Assembly: GCA_025331435.1 (NCBI GenBank)
Contig: JAIWNI010000014.1
Coordinates: forward strand, 186,001-250,000
Reading direction: 5' to 3'
DNA: 64,000 nt
Source of the DNA: Choanephora cucurbitarum
Lineage: Eukaryota > Mucoromycota > Mucoromycetes > Mucorales > Choanephoraceae
Part shown: positions 34,743 to 49,589 of the stretch, piece after piece
Position numbering within the stretch: the stretch's first letter is position 1
Layout: each line of letters opens with the position of its first letter
Translations under genes and position numbers: made by a program
The notes under the pieces: generated by a model
Seen by the model: only the letters and a program-made list of their open reading frames with translations
Databases searched by the model: none
Told to the model about the DNA's origin: nothing

Positions 34743-36145
34743 CTATTCATTATCACCAAAAAAGTCATTTAGGGACTCGAAGAATCCAGGCCCATCATCA
34801 GGATTGCTCACACCTGCTTCTTCATCAGACAACCAAGGATCTCCCCATTCAGTTGTACTATCTTGAGGTGAAGCAGGTGGTTGTTGTGAGGGATAAACAG
34901 TATCAGAAGGTTCATTGGTAGGTACAGAGCCTGCTGCAGCACCGCCACTACCTTCTTCATTTGTAGAGGGTTCTGAAGAACCGCCATAGCCAAACATAGG
35001 GAAGGGCAAGAAACCACCACCACTATATGAAAAAAGAAAAGGTGAGTACACTCTCAAACAAATCTCAAATGAACCTTTTTTACCCATGAGATGAATGTCT
35101 TGAGAAGTAATCAAAGTCAATGGAAACAGCACAAGCAAGTGTAACTGCACGCTCATCTAATGTCATGCCTCTTGAATTGCCTTCAACTGCATCCATTCTA
35201 AGAACATACTCGCCTGTATCTGTAAAGATTTCTCTGGCAAACCCCACAAAGTTACGACTCACATTGCCTAGCATACCACCTTTCTCATCTTGCAAATTGA
35301 AATCCCAGCCCAAGAAGGGTGTATCGATGGTAGCAAATTGTCTGGTGCTAAATTAAAAAAAAAAAAGACAATCAGGAACGCTGTGCTTGCAGTAAAGAGA
35401 AGAGTAGCATCACTTACCCTACAAACAAATCATATTTTCTTCGCATCAAATGCCATCGCTGTTGTACTTCACCGACTAACTCATCATCAGCAGTATAGAT
35501 GAATATACGACTGTTGACCAATGAATAAGGACGCTCAATCTTAAACATGACTTCTCCCTGTGGATTCATGATTGTTGCCTTCATTTTTCGGTGGGTTCGT
35601 AACAATTGTCGACTCAATGACTTGGCAAATCCTTCTTCTTCTGCAATATAACCAATGTGATTACCATGAGGATCCATAATACGGTATTTGTTAGCCTGTT
35701 CATAGCCCAAAAAGACATTCATCATCTCTAGTTCACGACCGACAATAATGGCTGATTGTGTCAACAGTTGTGCACCTGTGGAGTCAGGTTTGATTACTTG
35801 GTGCTCTGGATCAATTGGTACTTGGACAAGTGTGTTCACATTGCTGGTAGGGGCGGCCTTTTCGTACCATAATCCATCTTCATTAGCCATTTTAGGCTCT
35901 TCCAAGACAGTACTGCTACGCTTTTGGCTGATACGTAATGGTTCTACATGATTCAATACACGACTACGTGGGCCTTTATTTTTATATTGTCATGTCAGTT
36001 TCCATAGTCATGACACAGTCTGCATATTACCTGTTTGACGAGCTCTACGCAAAGAAGAATATAGAGCAAGTTGAACTCCTCGAGGGTAATTTTGGCGAGT
36101 GGATATCTGTAAAAGAGTTCTGGAGTGCTGTAACAATCTATGCAT
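34743..36145 (-). CDS. Mitochondrial phospholipid scramblase-like protein (AIM25 type)
   Basis: Four exons (36145-36031, 35973-35418, 35347-35084, 35022-34743) give about 404 residues. The first exon (MHRLLQHSRTLLQISTRQNY...) is a typical mitochondrial presequence. The core begins with LLTQSAIIVGRELEMMNVFL and contains YRIMDPHGNHIGYIAEEEGF, RTHRKMKATIMNPQGEVMFK and FLGWDFNLQDEKGGMLGNVS, the twelve-stranded barrel of the scramblase/tubby-like superfamily. After the last conserved block (LACAVSIDFDYFSRHS) comes a Gly/Pro/Glu/Asp-rich tail of about 100 residues ending FFESLNDFFGDNE. Yeast AIM25, the fungal relative, is mitochondrial. Biochemical scrambling by this group is not established. Divergent from CNS1, with about 500 bp between the starts. 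Confidence 0.88.
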
Positions 36146-36650
36146 AGTTTTTGACAACAAAAGGGAAAAAAGAAAAATATAGAAAAAGACGCAGTTGAAA
36201 TGAATTTTTAAGCTGACTTAAATGACACATATTTGATGTAACTTATATGCCTTATTCCTTCATTCTGTTATTATTTAAGCTCAAGAATAAACTTAGATCG
36301 CATGCCTCAAGAAATGACATCTTTGGAGAGGGAGAAAGAGAGAGAAAAAAAAGCAAAGAGGCAGATCAAGTGGATCTATACAGAGATAACAAGCGATCAA
36401 ATAATGCATCTCATACAGTAATAGAAAACACTGACTCGTGTTAGTCTACAGAAAGAAATGACTGTGTTTCCCTTCAACAGGATATGAAAGAGAGGACGAG
36501 CAAAAGACGATAAAAGAGAAAAGGAGGAAAAAGCGATTCAACCTTACTTCATTCTACCATCACACTTTACTATAAGTGGCTTGTTTTATTTTTTCTATCT
36601 CTCCCTCTTTTCTTTTTCTTTATTCTTTTTATTTGTAAAGCATATATACA
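36146..36650. promoter_or_regulatory. Divergent promoter, scramblase / CNS1
   Basis: 505 bp between two divergent start codons. It contains a GA-rich tract (36321-36350) and, just before the CNS1 ATG, a long C/T-rich tract (36589-36630). The short plus ORF at 36247-36444 has no motif. Shared regulation of the two genes is possible but not shown. Confidence 0.4.
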
Positions 36651-37813
36651 ATGACAGACACAGATGCACCTGTTGGTCCTCAGCCTAAGCGAAGTCAATT
36701 CGCAATGGATTTCGACAACCTCGATCAAGAACTTTCTCGAGTTCCCTTGTTCATGACCGATTTACCCGAAGAAGAAAACATTGCTTTGTCAGCACTTCAA
36801 TCACTTGCTTTCGACGGTACACCTGAAGGTAGGTAAAGAAAATGAAACAATAGTACACCAGTTGACTCGATCGCCAGAAATTGCACAGAACTTTAGAGAA
36901 CAAGGCAATGATTGCTTTAGAGCAGGAAAGGCTAAATACCCGGATGCAATTGCTTATTATACAAAAGCTATTGATACAGAATGCAAAGATCAGTCTATCA
37001 TTGAAGCTTGTTTGGCTAATCGTGCTGCATGTAACCTTGAGCTCAAGAACTATGGCCGCGTCCTTAGAGATTGTTCTGAATGTCTCAAGATCAATCCTAA
37101 GAATATCAAGGCTTTCTATAGATCTTCAAAGGCTTTGTTTGCCTTAGACAAATTAGTGGAAGCTATCGATTGTTGTAACCATGCATTGACTATTGATCCC
37201 GAGAATAAGCCTATTAAGGACATTCTAGAGAAGGCTACAACTCGTAAGAATTTGATTGATGAAAAGATCCGTCAAAAGGAAGAGAGAGAAGAGCGTGAAC
37301 GTAATAAGCAGACTATTTTGGAAAATGCTTTCAAAGTAAGTTTTTGCTTGTTTTCTTCTTTTTTTTGTTGTTATCTAAACTTCTTTTCTATAGGAGCGCA
37401 ACATTAAGATCGAAGTAGTAGATAAGGAAGTGAGAGAAAAGGCTAATATCGAATTTGACCATGAAACACAGACCTTGAACTGGCCTGTCTTTTTCTTGTA
37501 TCCCGAGTACAAAGAGTCAGACTATATTCAATCGTTTAATGAGACAAACACATTCCAGGATCACCTCGAAATTATGTTTGAACAACCAGCCCCATGGGAT
37601 GTCAAGCATCAATATAAAGTTGAAGATTTAGAGGTTTATTTTGAAGACACTCGAGGCTTACATCCCAAATTGATCAAAATCGGTAAAAAACTACCATTGA
37701 AGAAGATCCTTTCTTTAGAGCAATATGTCATCAAGAACGGTGTTCCTTCTTTCATCATTATGCCAAAGGATTCTGAATTTAAACAGGAATTTATAAACAA
37801 GTTCAAGAAATAA
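36651..37813 (+). CDS. CNS1: Hsp90 co-chaperone CNS1/TTC4
   Basis: Three exons (36651-36828, 36878-37335, 37394-37813; first intron only 49 nt) give 351 residues. The N-terminus contains the conserved FMTDLPEEENIALSALQSLA segment. A TPR domain follows (EIAQNFREQGNDCFRAGKAK, YPDAIAYYTKAIDTECK, CLANRAACNLELKNYGRVLR, NIKAFYRSSKALFALDKLVE), then a charged helix and the C-terminal domain (LNWPVFFLYPEYKESDYIQS, FQDHLEIMFEQPAPWD, LEVYFEDTRGLHPKLIKIGK). This is the full Cns1/TTC4 architecture. The protein binds the C-terminus of Hsp90/Hsp70 and is essential in yeast, where it helps eEF2 folding. Length and order match the family. Confidence 0.94.
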
Positions 37814-38005
37814 AGAAACCAATATATTATGCTTTGTTTTGTATAGTATAGATGACCCAAAAAAGAAAAGATGAGAGCAAAAAAAAAACTGCATTTATTT
37901 ATTTATCACCACAAGAGATTTTTTCTGTGAAACAAAGGCAGTTTTTGTGTAGCATGCAGTTAAGTTTCCTTTTTTGGACAGTTGTTAAATCCGTACCAAA
38001 AATGA

Positions 38006-38138
38006 GGGGGGGTTGCTTCTCAATTAGGAATGGGGGGCCTCTTTTCATAAAAAAAATGGGGGTACTCTCAAATAATATTGGGGGTACCCTTAAATAATAT
38101 TGGGGGTGCTTCTCAAATAGGAATGGGGGGATGCAGAA
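38006..38138 (+). repeat. G-run repeats (subterminal)
   Basis: Six G-runs of five to seven residues, each followed by a variant of TACTCTCAAATAATATT or TGCTTCTCAAATAGGAAT, spaced about 20-30 bp apart (for example GGGGGTACCCTTAAATAATA). Subterminal short repeats are often transposase-binding sites. The regular G-runs could also fold into a G-quadruplex on the plus strand. A related TTGGGGGATTACAC occurs near the right edge (about 42219). Confidence 0.75.
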
Positions 38139-38200
38139 AAATAAATCGTATTTTTGTAAAAAAATGGTTTCATTTTATTGGTAGAAAAAACTGTACTAAT

Positions 38201-38258
38201 GCTAGCCCCTGCTAGGCTCTGCTAGCCCCTGCTAGGCTCTGCTAGCCCCTGCTAGGCT
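38201..38258 (+). repeat. 20-bp tandem repeat, about 2.9 copies
   Basis: GCTAGCCCCTGCTAGGCTCT is repeated head-to-tail three times (third copy ends in a variant) and then fades into diverged GC-rich sequence to about 38400. The unit contains GCTAG and CTAG halves, so each can pair with itself. This is the most GC-rich short segment in the area. Confidence 0.9.
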
Positions 38259-38939
38259 TGGTTCTGCTACGCTCTGGCAGGCTTACGCAGTTTTGGGCTT
38301 ATTGCACTGGATGCTAGGCAGCTACTTGGCTTGCCCACCTGTTGGTTTCGCTTTGCAGCTACGCGTCGCCTAGCAGAACATACCAGCACAGGTTGGCCGC
38401 GTATATAACTTGATACCTTGAAAATTGTTTATTTCATATCAGAGGAGTTAACCTACATCTATTAAAAAGACGTTAATAACAGGTTCAAAAAAGACGCAAC
38501 TTTTAAATACTTACATTGTTATTTGTTGAATGAGACAGTGAAGACTTTCTATCAAAGAGAGAAAACTGTTAGAACTTTTATTTCATCTGTAATGTCTTAA
38601 AAGACTTACCATCAAGCTGTGAGAACAATCTACATGCTTTACAACATATTTGTTAGTCTAAGTTATTTGACACATACATAAGTTACTTACCTTGTTAGAA
38701 GAACCTGTTATATGACTTCAATACTATTATGGACTATTAGCTACCAGTTAGATTGCCAAAAGACTTACTACTTACGTTAAAGGTTAAAAGCAAAGAAAAA
38801 AAAATTTGCTAAGTGCCAAGAATCAATTACTAACCATAAGCGCTATCCACTAATTCGAAAGCAGTCACCCACACTAATTTAAAAGCACTTTGCATTTTAT
38901 TTTTACAAGTTCTTTTTTCTCACTCATGAAGTACCAAAA

Positions 38940-39215
38940 ATGTCACTTAATAAGAAAAGAAGATTGATTGTACCCACATTACCTGGGACAAGTGTTATGT
39001 TGTCAACACCTGATGATATGCACAAGCCGATTTGTGAATATTGCGGCCAAGAATTCACAAGAAATGCTAACTTGAAACGACATCTACAAAACAAACATGG
39101 AGTAGAATTTACTGACACTTCTTCTTTTTACGTAGGTGGAAGTATGATGAGTCTTGGCGACGAATACATCACACATTCAGTAGGCCACCGGAAGTCAACA
39201 GCATATGGATGTTGA
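38940..39215 (+). CDS. Small C2H2 zinc-finger ORF in the transposon block
   Basis: 91 codons with one clean C2H2 finger, CEYCGQEFTRNANLKRHLQN followed by KH (residues about 32-53), in a basic context (MSLNKKRRLIVPTLPGT). The start lies in a T-rich leader. It is immediately followed, in other frames, by acidic and then transposase-like fragments, so it is more likely the N-terminal DNA-binding part of a broken transposase than a stand-alone gene. The ORF itself is intact. Confidence 0.55.
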   Translation: MSLNKKRRLIVPTLPGTSVMLSTPDDMHKPICEYCGQEFTRNANLKRHLQNKHGVEFTDTSSFYVGGSMMSLGDEYITHSVGHRKSTAYGC

Positions 39216-42058
39216 CGCAACAACATGCAAGCGAAATACCTGGACGACTCGACATCTTTCAGTATACAGGATGTACAACCCACCATCAATGTAGACACTG
39301 ATGAAGATCCTGAAGAAGATGACGGACCAGTTCGAAATTGACTGTCTCTCCACCTTTCGAAGGTCAGTTCGATACCGCAACCGAAAACTCATTGTACGAT
39401 ATGATGAGACAACGACTTGCCACCTATTGGTATTAAACAGCAAGACGACAACGACGACCAAGAAGATGACGACCTCCCTGACCAACATTCTTGGTGAACA
39501 GTCAGAATGGAACCGCTTCACTTCGAAGATCTTTTCCCTTCGCCAACCTTGAGAGTATGATTCTCCATGCTTTTGTTGATGGTGATAACGACATGATCTC
39601 GGAGCGCATGATGAAAAAGATTCTCTTTGTCATCAAGATGTTGTTGATTGTATCTGAAGATGCTACTAGAACCAGGAAGAATCATCAAGCTGCCTAAACT
39701 TGATGCTCTTATGAGTTACCAGACTCGTAAGAGAAACAAGATTCCCGTGATTAACCCTACTTGTGTAGATGTCACCGACAACAACAACAGGTTGATCACA
39801 AAGGCCCACTTGAATCTACCTTCTGAACACCTTCGACTTTTGGCAGCCAACCCAAAGAAATCGTCCATCGCTTTTTTCAATTGCTGATCGTACACCTGGA
39901 CAGTCAGTATGTCTACAACAGGCCGGAAAATGGAAGGAAGATCCTTACTTTGAACAGCCAATGTGGACTAATTAACGGACATGGATTATTGGGCTGGTGA
40001 TATTGTTCTTGCTGATGTCGGCATCAATGAGCAACGTCTTATGGTTGAATCTTTCCACACCAACAACAAGGTTCATTTCGCAAGATGTCATGAAGTCGTT
40101 CTCTCCCTCAGATATGCGCTCAACTTTGGTACACGAAGAGCATATCGATGTACAACTAGACAGCTTCAAGGCCATTGCACCATTTGATCGCCAAGACGTC
40201 GAACACGGTTTTGTTTGGATGCTAACTACTGAAAGTATGGTACAGCCTTTGAATACTAAACTTAGAAATCTTCTTTTAGGCAAGCATATGTTCAAGAAGG
40301 CCATCCCCAATGCTCAAGGAAGTTTCTACAAGGTCAGAATATCTCCTCTTATCTTTTTTCACGGATGATACTAGTGGAAATATCTCCAAGCAATTCAATA
40401 TGTATGAAAGCTGGTCTATGCGATGTGCCTCGTTGTCTTTCAAGGAACGCAACTCTTTGGAAAACATTCAGTTATATTAGGTATTGTCAAGAAGAAGGAT
40501 GGAGCAAATGGTGCTTCGGTGATACCTACTCTTGTACAAGATTTGCAAAAACTTGAACAAGGAATGGTAATGTACTCTGCCGCCGATAACCAGGATGTTC
40601 TTGTGGTTGCCCCTCTTTTCTGGATTGAAGCAGACTCTCCCTGTCACTCTCAACTATGTGGTCTCGTGAATCCTAGTACTAAATATCCTTGTAGAAAATG
40701 TTACATTTGTCTTCAACGACGTGGTGTTAACAGGCTCAACCCGAGGGATTACTACATTAGGAATCACATTAGAAGAACAAGAGCTCACTATGAGCTGGCT
40801 GCTGAAACTCCTAATCGAAGCCGCATGATTCAAGGTGCAACTGAAGACAACAAAGACTACCCAGCGTCGAAGTTATCTTTCAAGGATCGAGGATCTGACT
40901 CACTATTGGCTTTGAATGCTTTCAGCCCTTGACAAGGATACGCCTACCGAGATTTTGCATACAGTTTTACTAGGAATCGCTCAGTATCTTACTAACGATT
41001 TGATTAAGATAGTTGCAAACGACGAAGAACTGAATATAATTGCTGATGCACTTGACAATTATAAATCTTCTGAAGGTTTCTCGCGTAAATTCAGTAGACA
41101 GCTCAGACATTGTGGATCATTCCTTGGAAGAGATTACAAGGTCTTGCTTCAGGTTCTTCCAGTCATATTGGTTTCCAACTTTTCCGATTCTACAACACAC
41201 ATTGCGAAAATTGTCCCTTGTTTTGCAAAGCTTGGTAAACTTTGCTCACTACTATTTGTTCAAGAAGTTCGCGACAATTTTGATGCTTACGTTGAGCTAG
41301 TCAAGGAATCATCCGATGAACTTGTCTTTGCTTTGCATCATTACGATACAGTCTGCACTATTGAAGATCACAAGGGATACACTGCAAAGCCCAAGGTACA
41401 TTTTCTCACTCACATTGCAGAAGACATTCAGCGCTTTGGCACAGCATTGAACTTCGAGACTGAGAAGGGTGAGCAGTTCAACAAACACATTCGCGAACAT
41501 ATCCACCATACCAACAAGGTCGATGTCTCTAAACAACTTGCAACAAAGTTCGGCAAGCAAAGTGTTATGCGACATATAATTGATGGCGGATCATGGCTAG
41601 ATGAGGAAAAGAAACGTGTGCAAACAGGAGATCAAGTCCTGTCATTAATTCAAGAACACTCGGGTGAGTTTTACCATAACCTCTTCGGTGGATCAAGAAA
41701 TCTTGCGGACAACAACGAGACTGGCTACACTTTACCTTCCATGAAGGAAAACATGTATGCTTGCTTCAAGAAAAGAGATGCTTTTGGTGTGGAATCTCTT
41801 TTCGTTGGCCAGATCAGAAACAATATGATTCACCAATTCCGTGTTTGTGAAGCTACAGCAGAAGACACATCCAAAAACATTCTAAGAGCATACGAATGTT
41901 TCAACGTCTACAGCATAGAAGAAGTCGTTATGGAATGTGTTCTTGATATGCACACAGAGTGCAATGGGCTCCATTTGATCAACCTTAGTAAATTTGGCAC
42001 TTACTGGTTCTTTTACAACAAAATAGGATTGACTGAAGTAGCAAATGCACTGAACTAA
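39216..42058 (+). pseudogene. Broken transposase of an unnamed fungal DNA transposon
   Basis: Plus-strand fragments in shifting frames include LLEPGRIIKLPKLDALMSYQ, CVDVTDNNNRLITKAHLNLP, a DYWAGDIVLADV segment, ADSPCHSQLCGLVNPSTKYP with CRKCYICLQRRG (a Cys cluster), and a final open stretch of 380 codons (40916-42058). The last begins LDKDTPTEILHTVLLGIAQY, then FLGRDYKVLLQVLPVILVSN and KPKVHFLTHIAEDIQRFGTA. The DTP.EILHT.LLG motif recurs in a group of fungal transposon-encoded proteins that I recognise but cannot name. At least four frameshifts or stops separate the pieces, so the copy is inactive. Confidence 0.65.
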
Positions 42059-42259
42059 CTCACTTTTTTTTTTCTAAGTACTATTTTAAAAGCCGATACT
42101 AACACTTTTACGTTTTTGTTAGATTCGTCACACCCTTTTTCTCCGTTTTTTTCTGTTTGTCTTACAATTTACTTTTTTATCAATAAAGTCTCACAAAAAC
42201 CCAAATTCAAAACTCAAGTTGGGGGATTACACAGCTTTTATCCAATAAAACGTAGCCTG

Positions 42260-43064
42260 CTAGTTAAGTTTCCTTTTTTGATACCCAATTTCTCTTGTGG
42301 TGATGTTTGAATGTTGCACTGACTCAAAGCTGTCAGTAGAGTTTCTTCGTGTACCACTGATTTCTGACCAATCATCTTCATCTGAGAGTTGATGGATAAT
42401 TAAAGGTTGCTGTTGTTCTTTGGATGCCTCCTTTTGATCAAGAGAGAGAGCATCAGCAAAGGGATTGGCAGTGATTTCTTCGTCCATAACAACACCAGTG
42501 ACATTGTTGCCCTTTGAGTTCAAGAACTGTTTACGCTCTTGCAATTCCTTTTCCTCTTTTAGTAACAATTCATTTTCCCGTTCCAATTTGCTTTTACGAA
42601 GAGAGATAGAGCGTTCCATTTCCGAAATATCGTCAAAATGGTTATTTCCCAGAGATCCGAAAGACTCATTTATCTAATACACAGTCAATTCATTAGATGC
42701 TCTTGTGTCTTCTACTTTGTTCCTTTACCTGTTCATCGTGTACATCTTGTGCCTTTTTACGCTGTCTTAATTCATGATCATTTGCATACCCTTTCAATAG
42801 AGCAAATGATTCTACTTGACTAGTAGTATCGTTATGGTTGTCATCATCGTCATCGCTATTTTCAAAGAGAGTATTGGGTACTCCATCTCTGCTTTTTTCA
42901 TTGTGTCTACGAATGTATTCTTCATAATCCTTTTGTTCTTGTCTATCATGTTGCCATTCACGTATTGTTCGATAGGCTTCATAGCCTCCCCAGAGAACGA
43001 AGAGACCAGAAGCTGCAATAACACAAATAGCCACTGGATGGAGCATAGCAATGATTGAAAACAA
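42260..43064 (-). CDS. Small single-pass membrane protein, unknown function
   Basis: Two exons (43064-42729, 42673-42260) give about 249 residues. One N-terminal transmembrane segment (LHPVAICVIAASGLFVLWGG) is followed by a charged helical region (YEAYRTIREWQHDRQEQKDY), an Asp-rich patch, and a second coiled-coil-like segment (SLRKSKLERENELLLKEEKE). A Gln/Ser-rich tail with DEDDWSEISGTRRNSTDSFE, resembling a phosphorylated acidic motif, comes last. I do not recognise the family. A later in-frame Met at 43046 is an alternative start. The final about 15 codons (NITTREIGYQKRKLN) lie inside the repeat at the edge of the neighbouring transposon block, so the original C-terminus may have been replaced. 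Confidence 0.72.
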
Positions 43065-45867
43065 ACAAACAAAGAAGAAAGAAGGAAAGAAAACAAAAAG
43101 TGCTGCTTTGCAATTTGTACCAAGTCATTTCATATCACATGAACGTTTTAGTTATGGACAAAATTAGATTTGGCTTTTCGTTTTTGGTATAGTCGCCCTT
43201 AAGGCTTGATAATTTTACCAATTGAATTCATTTAAACAACAGTCAATTTTTGGAATAGGCTCATTTCTCAAAAGAGAACATAGTTATCTTAATACTCTTT
43301 CTTTTAAAGGCTGTTGTCTTTTGTGTCAAAATGCTTAAATGAAAGAGAGGATTTGATTATAAGGGTTTAGTCGTTTCTCACTTCACTGCTTTCAAAGCTT
43401 ATTTCGCTTCTTATTCTTACTAGGCAACATGGCTCATTTTGTCGCTTAAGCCGCTGTGTATTTATTGAATTTCACTGCTTGTTGCTGTTGTGTTGGTTCA
43501 GATCGTCAGGTCAAGGACTAATGTACTCCAGTTGCTTAATAGCTAATCATGATACCAATGCCAAAAAGTAATTTGGTTAGTTAATTCTTGAGACCACTCA
43601 ATTCTTTCCAGAAAATGACATAAAAAGAAAAAAAAAGAAAAGGAAGAGCATTTGGCTGAGGCAGACTGATCCTGAACTTCATTCACTCATACGAATTACA
43701 ACCCATGAGTTATAGCAGCAAGTCCAAAATATGCCTTTTCAGTCTTAAACAATGTAGATACTGACTCAATTGATTTCAATACTTCACAAAGAAAAAGATT
43801 TCAATTGAAGTTAGATTTGCTTCAGCTAGAGAAATATCTTCTATTTCTTTGATTACTCTTTCAAAAAAAAGATATTTTCATGACTTGCTTGAGTTGTTAA
43901 TAACGATAACACTCATAGGTGGCTATATCAACTATTTGATATTGCAATAGTATCAAAAGAGAGATTAGTGTTATAATTGTAGGCATATTCATAGGTATTG
44001 ACTACTGTTTGATAATAAGTGCAGATAAACAATGCCTGGTATGGGGTAAGTGTTGGCAATAGTTGGAAGTAAGAAGAAAAAAGAGGATTTCAACAACAGA
44101 TCAACTGTGCAATTTAATTAACTCTAAGCTGAAGCAATTACTTCTTGAGATCGTTTAAATTTAGCTTTTTCAAAGTCATCATATAGGGGTAAGTCGTAGA
44201 AGAACATAGATAATAATTTTCATTGTTCTTTGCTCCTCGGCTATACATTTTCGAAAGAGATGAAAGGAGGGGCTTCTCTTGATCATATACGCTCTATTAT
44301 TGCATGTAAGATGTCATAGAGTTTCAGTAAATTTGAAAGGAGGGGAAAGAAAAGGGAGGGAGGGAGGGAATAGATACGAATAAATCAAACCCTTTTCTTC
44401 TGGATTTGTCACAAACTATCACAGGCATCACTTTTAGCTTCTGATCTAGATTTGACTTAACCGCTCAGAGGTTGTGCTTAAAATAGCCGTTTGTTCATAC
44501 AAACACAGAAGAAAAATTAATTACTTTAGAAGTCGATCTGCAGCCATAATTCAATAAAGTCAAGTTATCTTTTAGGTATCGTTCGAGGTTTACAATAAAC
44601 ATGCCTATGCTTTTCATTTGCATAAAAGCATGGTTTTGAAGTTAAATCTGCATTAACACATTTGAAGGCATCAATCAGCAGCCATAAAAATCCAGAAAAA
44701 AAAAGGTTATCCAAAAACGTGGCAAAATACGAACTAAGGATGCCCTGAAGAGTAACAGGCATTTAAAGTTATATAAGATAGGGAACATGCTTTTTTTTTT
44801 TTTGAGAATAAGGGGAGAAGGGAAAAGGATGGGAACCTGCTTTAATCAAAACTTGCATTTAAGCATGATATGCTTTCTTTTATTACAAATAAAATCCTTT
44901 TATCTTACTTTCTTTTCAAACTATTTTGTCGCAATAGTGTGTTTGTCAAATTCAGAAAAGGGAAGAAATCTCTTGCAGGTATGTTGAAAGGCTTCAACTA
45001 ATATGCCCTATAGGACCGTCAACTATCAAAGCAGGGTCGACATAACCTGTGGCACCTATAATTTAGATCCAGAAAACTCATACAATACTGTTCTATAAAG
45101 TAAAGGAGAGGAGTAAGTCTGGTACTATCATTCTAGATGCTTCTAGCAACAATACTCTTCTGAACAGAGTCTATACACTACAGTGATAATCTTAGAGTAG
45201 CCTTTTGGCAGCGAATCAATGGTGTGGGTAGTTTTGCTTTGCTAATATACTTTTCAAATCACTATTTCTGTCTGGAACAAATCATCGTTTGCAATATGCT
45301 TGAACAAGCTAAAAAGAAGTATCTTCTTCACCATGGCTAACCAAGAAGAAGCAGAGACACTTTGCTACTTCATTATGAGAAACACACAGAAATCTCTAAA
45401 GAGAAAGCATATCAAATTTTGTCATTTCGTTAGTCTACGAAACAAATGATAAACAGATCAGCTTCAAAAGTCAATAAGGTTTAATTCGTCTCTTTTAAAA
45501 TATGACTTAAAGGCCAAATTTGGCTATCTTTTCTGAAAAATACAGTATGTAAACTAATGCTCACATTAGTTATCTAAAAGAAAAGAATAAGCCTATGCAG
45601 TCTCTAGAAAAGCAAATTTGATAATACTTGAGAGAAAAAGAAAACTAAAAACAGTGAACATACTTTATAAATGAAAGATAATAAGCTCACAATTTTTTTT
45701 AATCAATAGTTTATCAGAAACAGTTCAAGATTATTTATAATCACCGCATTCTCCCTGGATATAATAGTTCAATGCCTTTGTAATACAATAAAATTAATTT
45801 TCCTTCTTATCTGTTTTATTTCCTCTTTTTCTCTTTACTTTTCTCGAGATTTTATCTAATAAAAGAA
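43065..45867. other. Gene-poor stretch
   Basis: 2.8 kb of AT-rich DNA. ORFs at 44565-44762 (minus) and 44787-44987 (plus) lack motifs. A GGGAGGGAGGGAGGG-like purine tract lies near 44340-44370. A minus-strand 20-codon open piece near 44995-45055 after an AG looks exon-like but stands alone. The segments next to 43065 and 45867 should hold the promoters of the flanking divergent genes. Confidence 0.4.
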
Positions 45868-49355
<3,488 letters not shown>

Positions 49356-49589
49356 GTGCAGGCCACTTATGATCCAGCTCCTTATTGGTCTCTTTCTTTA
49401 GTTTTGTACACTGTTTGTATTTATCATGTATTAAGAAAAGAGAATCTAATATTAAGTATCTATCTCAAGTGTAAAATAAACCTCCCCTTTATATTATTCA
49501 ACAGGAGATTTATTTTTGTAGTCAGCTATAGTTTATTTAAGGGTCTGCTTTGAACTTCTTTTTACTTTTTTTTTTTCTATATACATAAG

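Larger units (their letters stand above)
37905..42304. mobile_element. Degenerate DNA-transposon block, about 4.3 kb
   Basis: The block holds a zinc-finger ORF, a broken transposase, G-run repeats and 20-bp tandem repeats, and its base composition and repetitive structure differ from the flanking genes. Two kinds of edge repeat are visible. A direct repeat of about 27 bp (core AGTTAAGTTTCCTTTTTTG) lies at 37951-37977 and 42254-42281. ATCACCACAAGAGA at 37905-37918 is inverted at 42291-42304. I cannot say which pair marks the true ends, so the limits are provisional. The family is not one I can name with certainty. The right edge overlaps the end of the next gene. Confidence 0.6.

Noticed and set aside
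38201..38258. CRISPR-like array
   Set aside because: The 20-bp units are strictly head-to-tail with no unique spacers, and the context is a eukaryotic transposon.
44995..45058. Exon-like minus-strand piece reading GATGYVDPALIVDGPIGHIS
   Set aside because: Twenty open codons after an AG acceptor look exonic, but no matching upstream exon or family could be found, so it may be chance.
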